From Chloroflexota bacterium (GTDB taxonomy: Bacteria; Chloroflexota; Dehalococcoidia; DSTF01; RBG-16-68-14), in NCBI GenBank assembly GCA_022563135.1, contig JADFNZ010000104.1:1-5219 (forward strand): a DNA stretch of 5,219 nucleotides, in the 5' to 3' direction. Shown one piece after another: positions 4,820 through 5,219 of this stretch; the stretch's first letter is position 1; each line of letters opens with the position of its first letter. The position numbers and the translations under genes are program-made. The notes beneath the pieces are model-generated. The model was not told the origin of the DNA. It did not search any database and saw only the letters and a list, made by a program, of their open reading frames with translations.

Positions 4820-5219
4820 ATGGAAGTACACGAAGAGGACACGCTGCGACTCGTGAAGGAGGGGCCGCTGGGCTCCTTCGGCAACAACGCCTATCTGATC
4901 CAGGACAGCCAGTCCGGCGACGCGATCGTCGTCGACGCGCCGACGGACGGGGAGAAGCTGCTCGCGGCGCTCGGCGACGGCCGCGTCACGCGCATCGTCG
5001 TCACACATCGCCATCCCGACCACTGGATGAGCATCGACACGCTCAAGGCCGCGACGGGCGCGCCGGTCGCCTGCCACGAGGGCGACCGCGAGCCCTACGC
5101 CGCGAAGGTAGACGAGACGCTGGCGGACGGAGAGGAGATCCAGGTCGGCGCGCTGCTCGTGCGGGTGATCCACACGCCGGGGCACACGCCTGGGAGCATC
5201 TGCTTGCTCGTCGGCGGCC
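4820..5219 (+). CDS. Second MBL-fold metallo-hydrolase, 5' part (cut by the window end)
   Basis: The first 133 residues are visible, with no stop before the window ends. The metallo-beta-lactamase fold is shown by GNNAYLI (21-27), VVDAP (37-41), the metal motif THRHPDH (62-68; H63, H65, D67, H68) and HTPGHTPGS (118-126), which supplies H122. This looks like a compact glyoxalase-II-like or general MBL hydrolase. The remaining ligands (the later Asp and His) lie outside the window, so the substrate cannot be judged. It is not a close copy of the MBL protein at 2788-3708: the spacing from the first to the second metal motif is much shorter (about 54 against 87 residues). The ATG has a Shine-Dalgarno sequence AAAGGGG 5 bases upstream. 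The gene follows mutY by 47 bases on the same strand. Confidence 0.88.
   Translation, partial: MEVHEEDTLRLVKEGPLGSFGNNAYLIQDSQSGDAIVVDAPTDGEKLLAALGDGRVTRIVVTHRHPDHWMSIDTLKAATGAPVACHEGDREPYAAKVDETLADGEEIQVGALLVRVIHTPGHTPGSICLLVGG

Noticed and set aside
4583..5185. Minus-strand frame opposite the mutY end and the second MBL gene
   Set aside because: Both plus-strand genes carry clear catalytic motifs; this product has none.

Overview
This is a fragment of a high-GC bacterial chromosome, probably Chloroflexota or a deep-branching actinobacterium. The lineage is inferred from GC content, gene style and short or leaderless promoters, and is not proven. A less GC-rich block lies at the left end. 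Bases 181-240 are 45% GC and 541-600 are 55%, against 70% at 1381-1440.

Left block (1 to about 845): the 3' end of an unrecognised gene whose product ends in a sliding-clamp-binding type motif (QLDLF), followed 28 bases later by a complete AlkB-family 2-oxoglutarate/Fe(II) dioxygenase with a clear Shine-Dalgarno sequence. Both features fit a DNA-repair cassette.

Junction (about 840-850): just right of the AlkB gene, on the minus strand, lies the intact start of lysA (diaminopimelate decarboxylase). Its first 35 or so codons are present with a plausible promoter, but the reading then leaves the family consensus exactly where the left block begins. The break coincides with a short perfect palindrome. 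Either the left block was inserted or recombined into lysA, or the contig is chimeric.

Right block (about 846-5219): a GH29 alpha-L-fucosidase (+) transcribed divergently from the lysA stub; a small four-helix membrane protein (-) convergent with it; an MBL-fold hydrolase with a C-terminal winged helix, LACTB2-like (-); a MutY-type adenine glycosylase (+) divergent from the MBL gene; and the 5' part of a second MBL-fold hydrolase (+), cut by the window end. The genes do not form one operon. Each appears to have its own promoter, and four of them share a TA-N-N-CT hexamer 9-10 bases before the start codon, which suggests leaderless mRNAs.

The points most worth checking are the lysA break, the MutY protein in which the usual catalytic glutamate (E37 in E. 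coli) reads as alanine while the other hallmarks are kept, and the recurrent leaderless promoter layout. I found no CRISPR array, tRNA, rRNA or insertion sequence.
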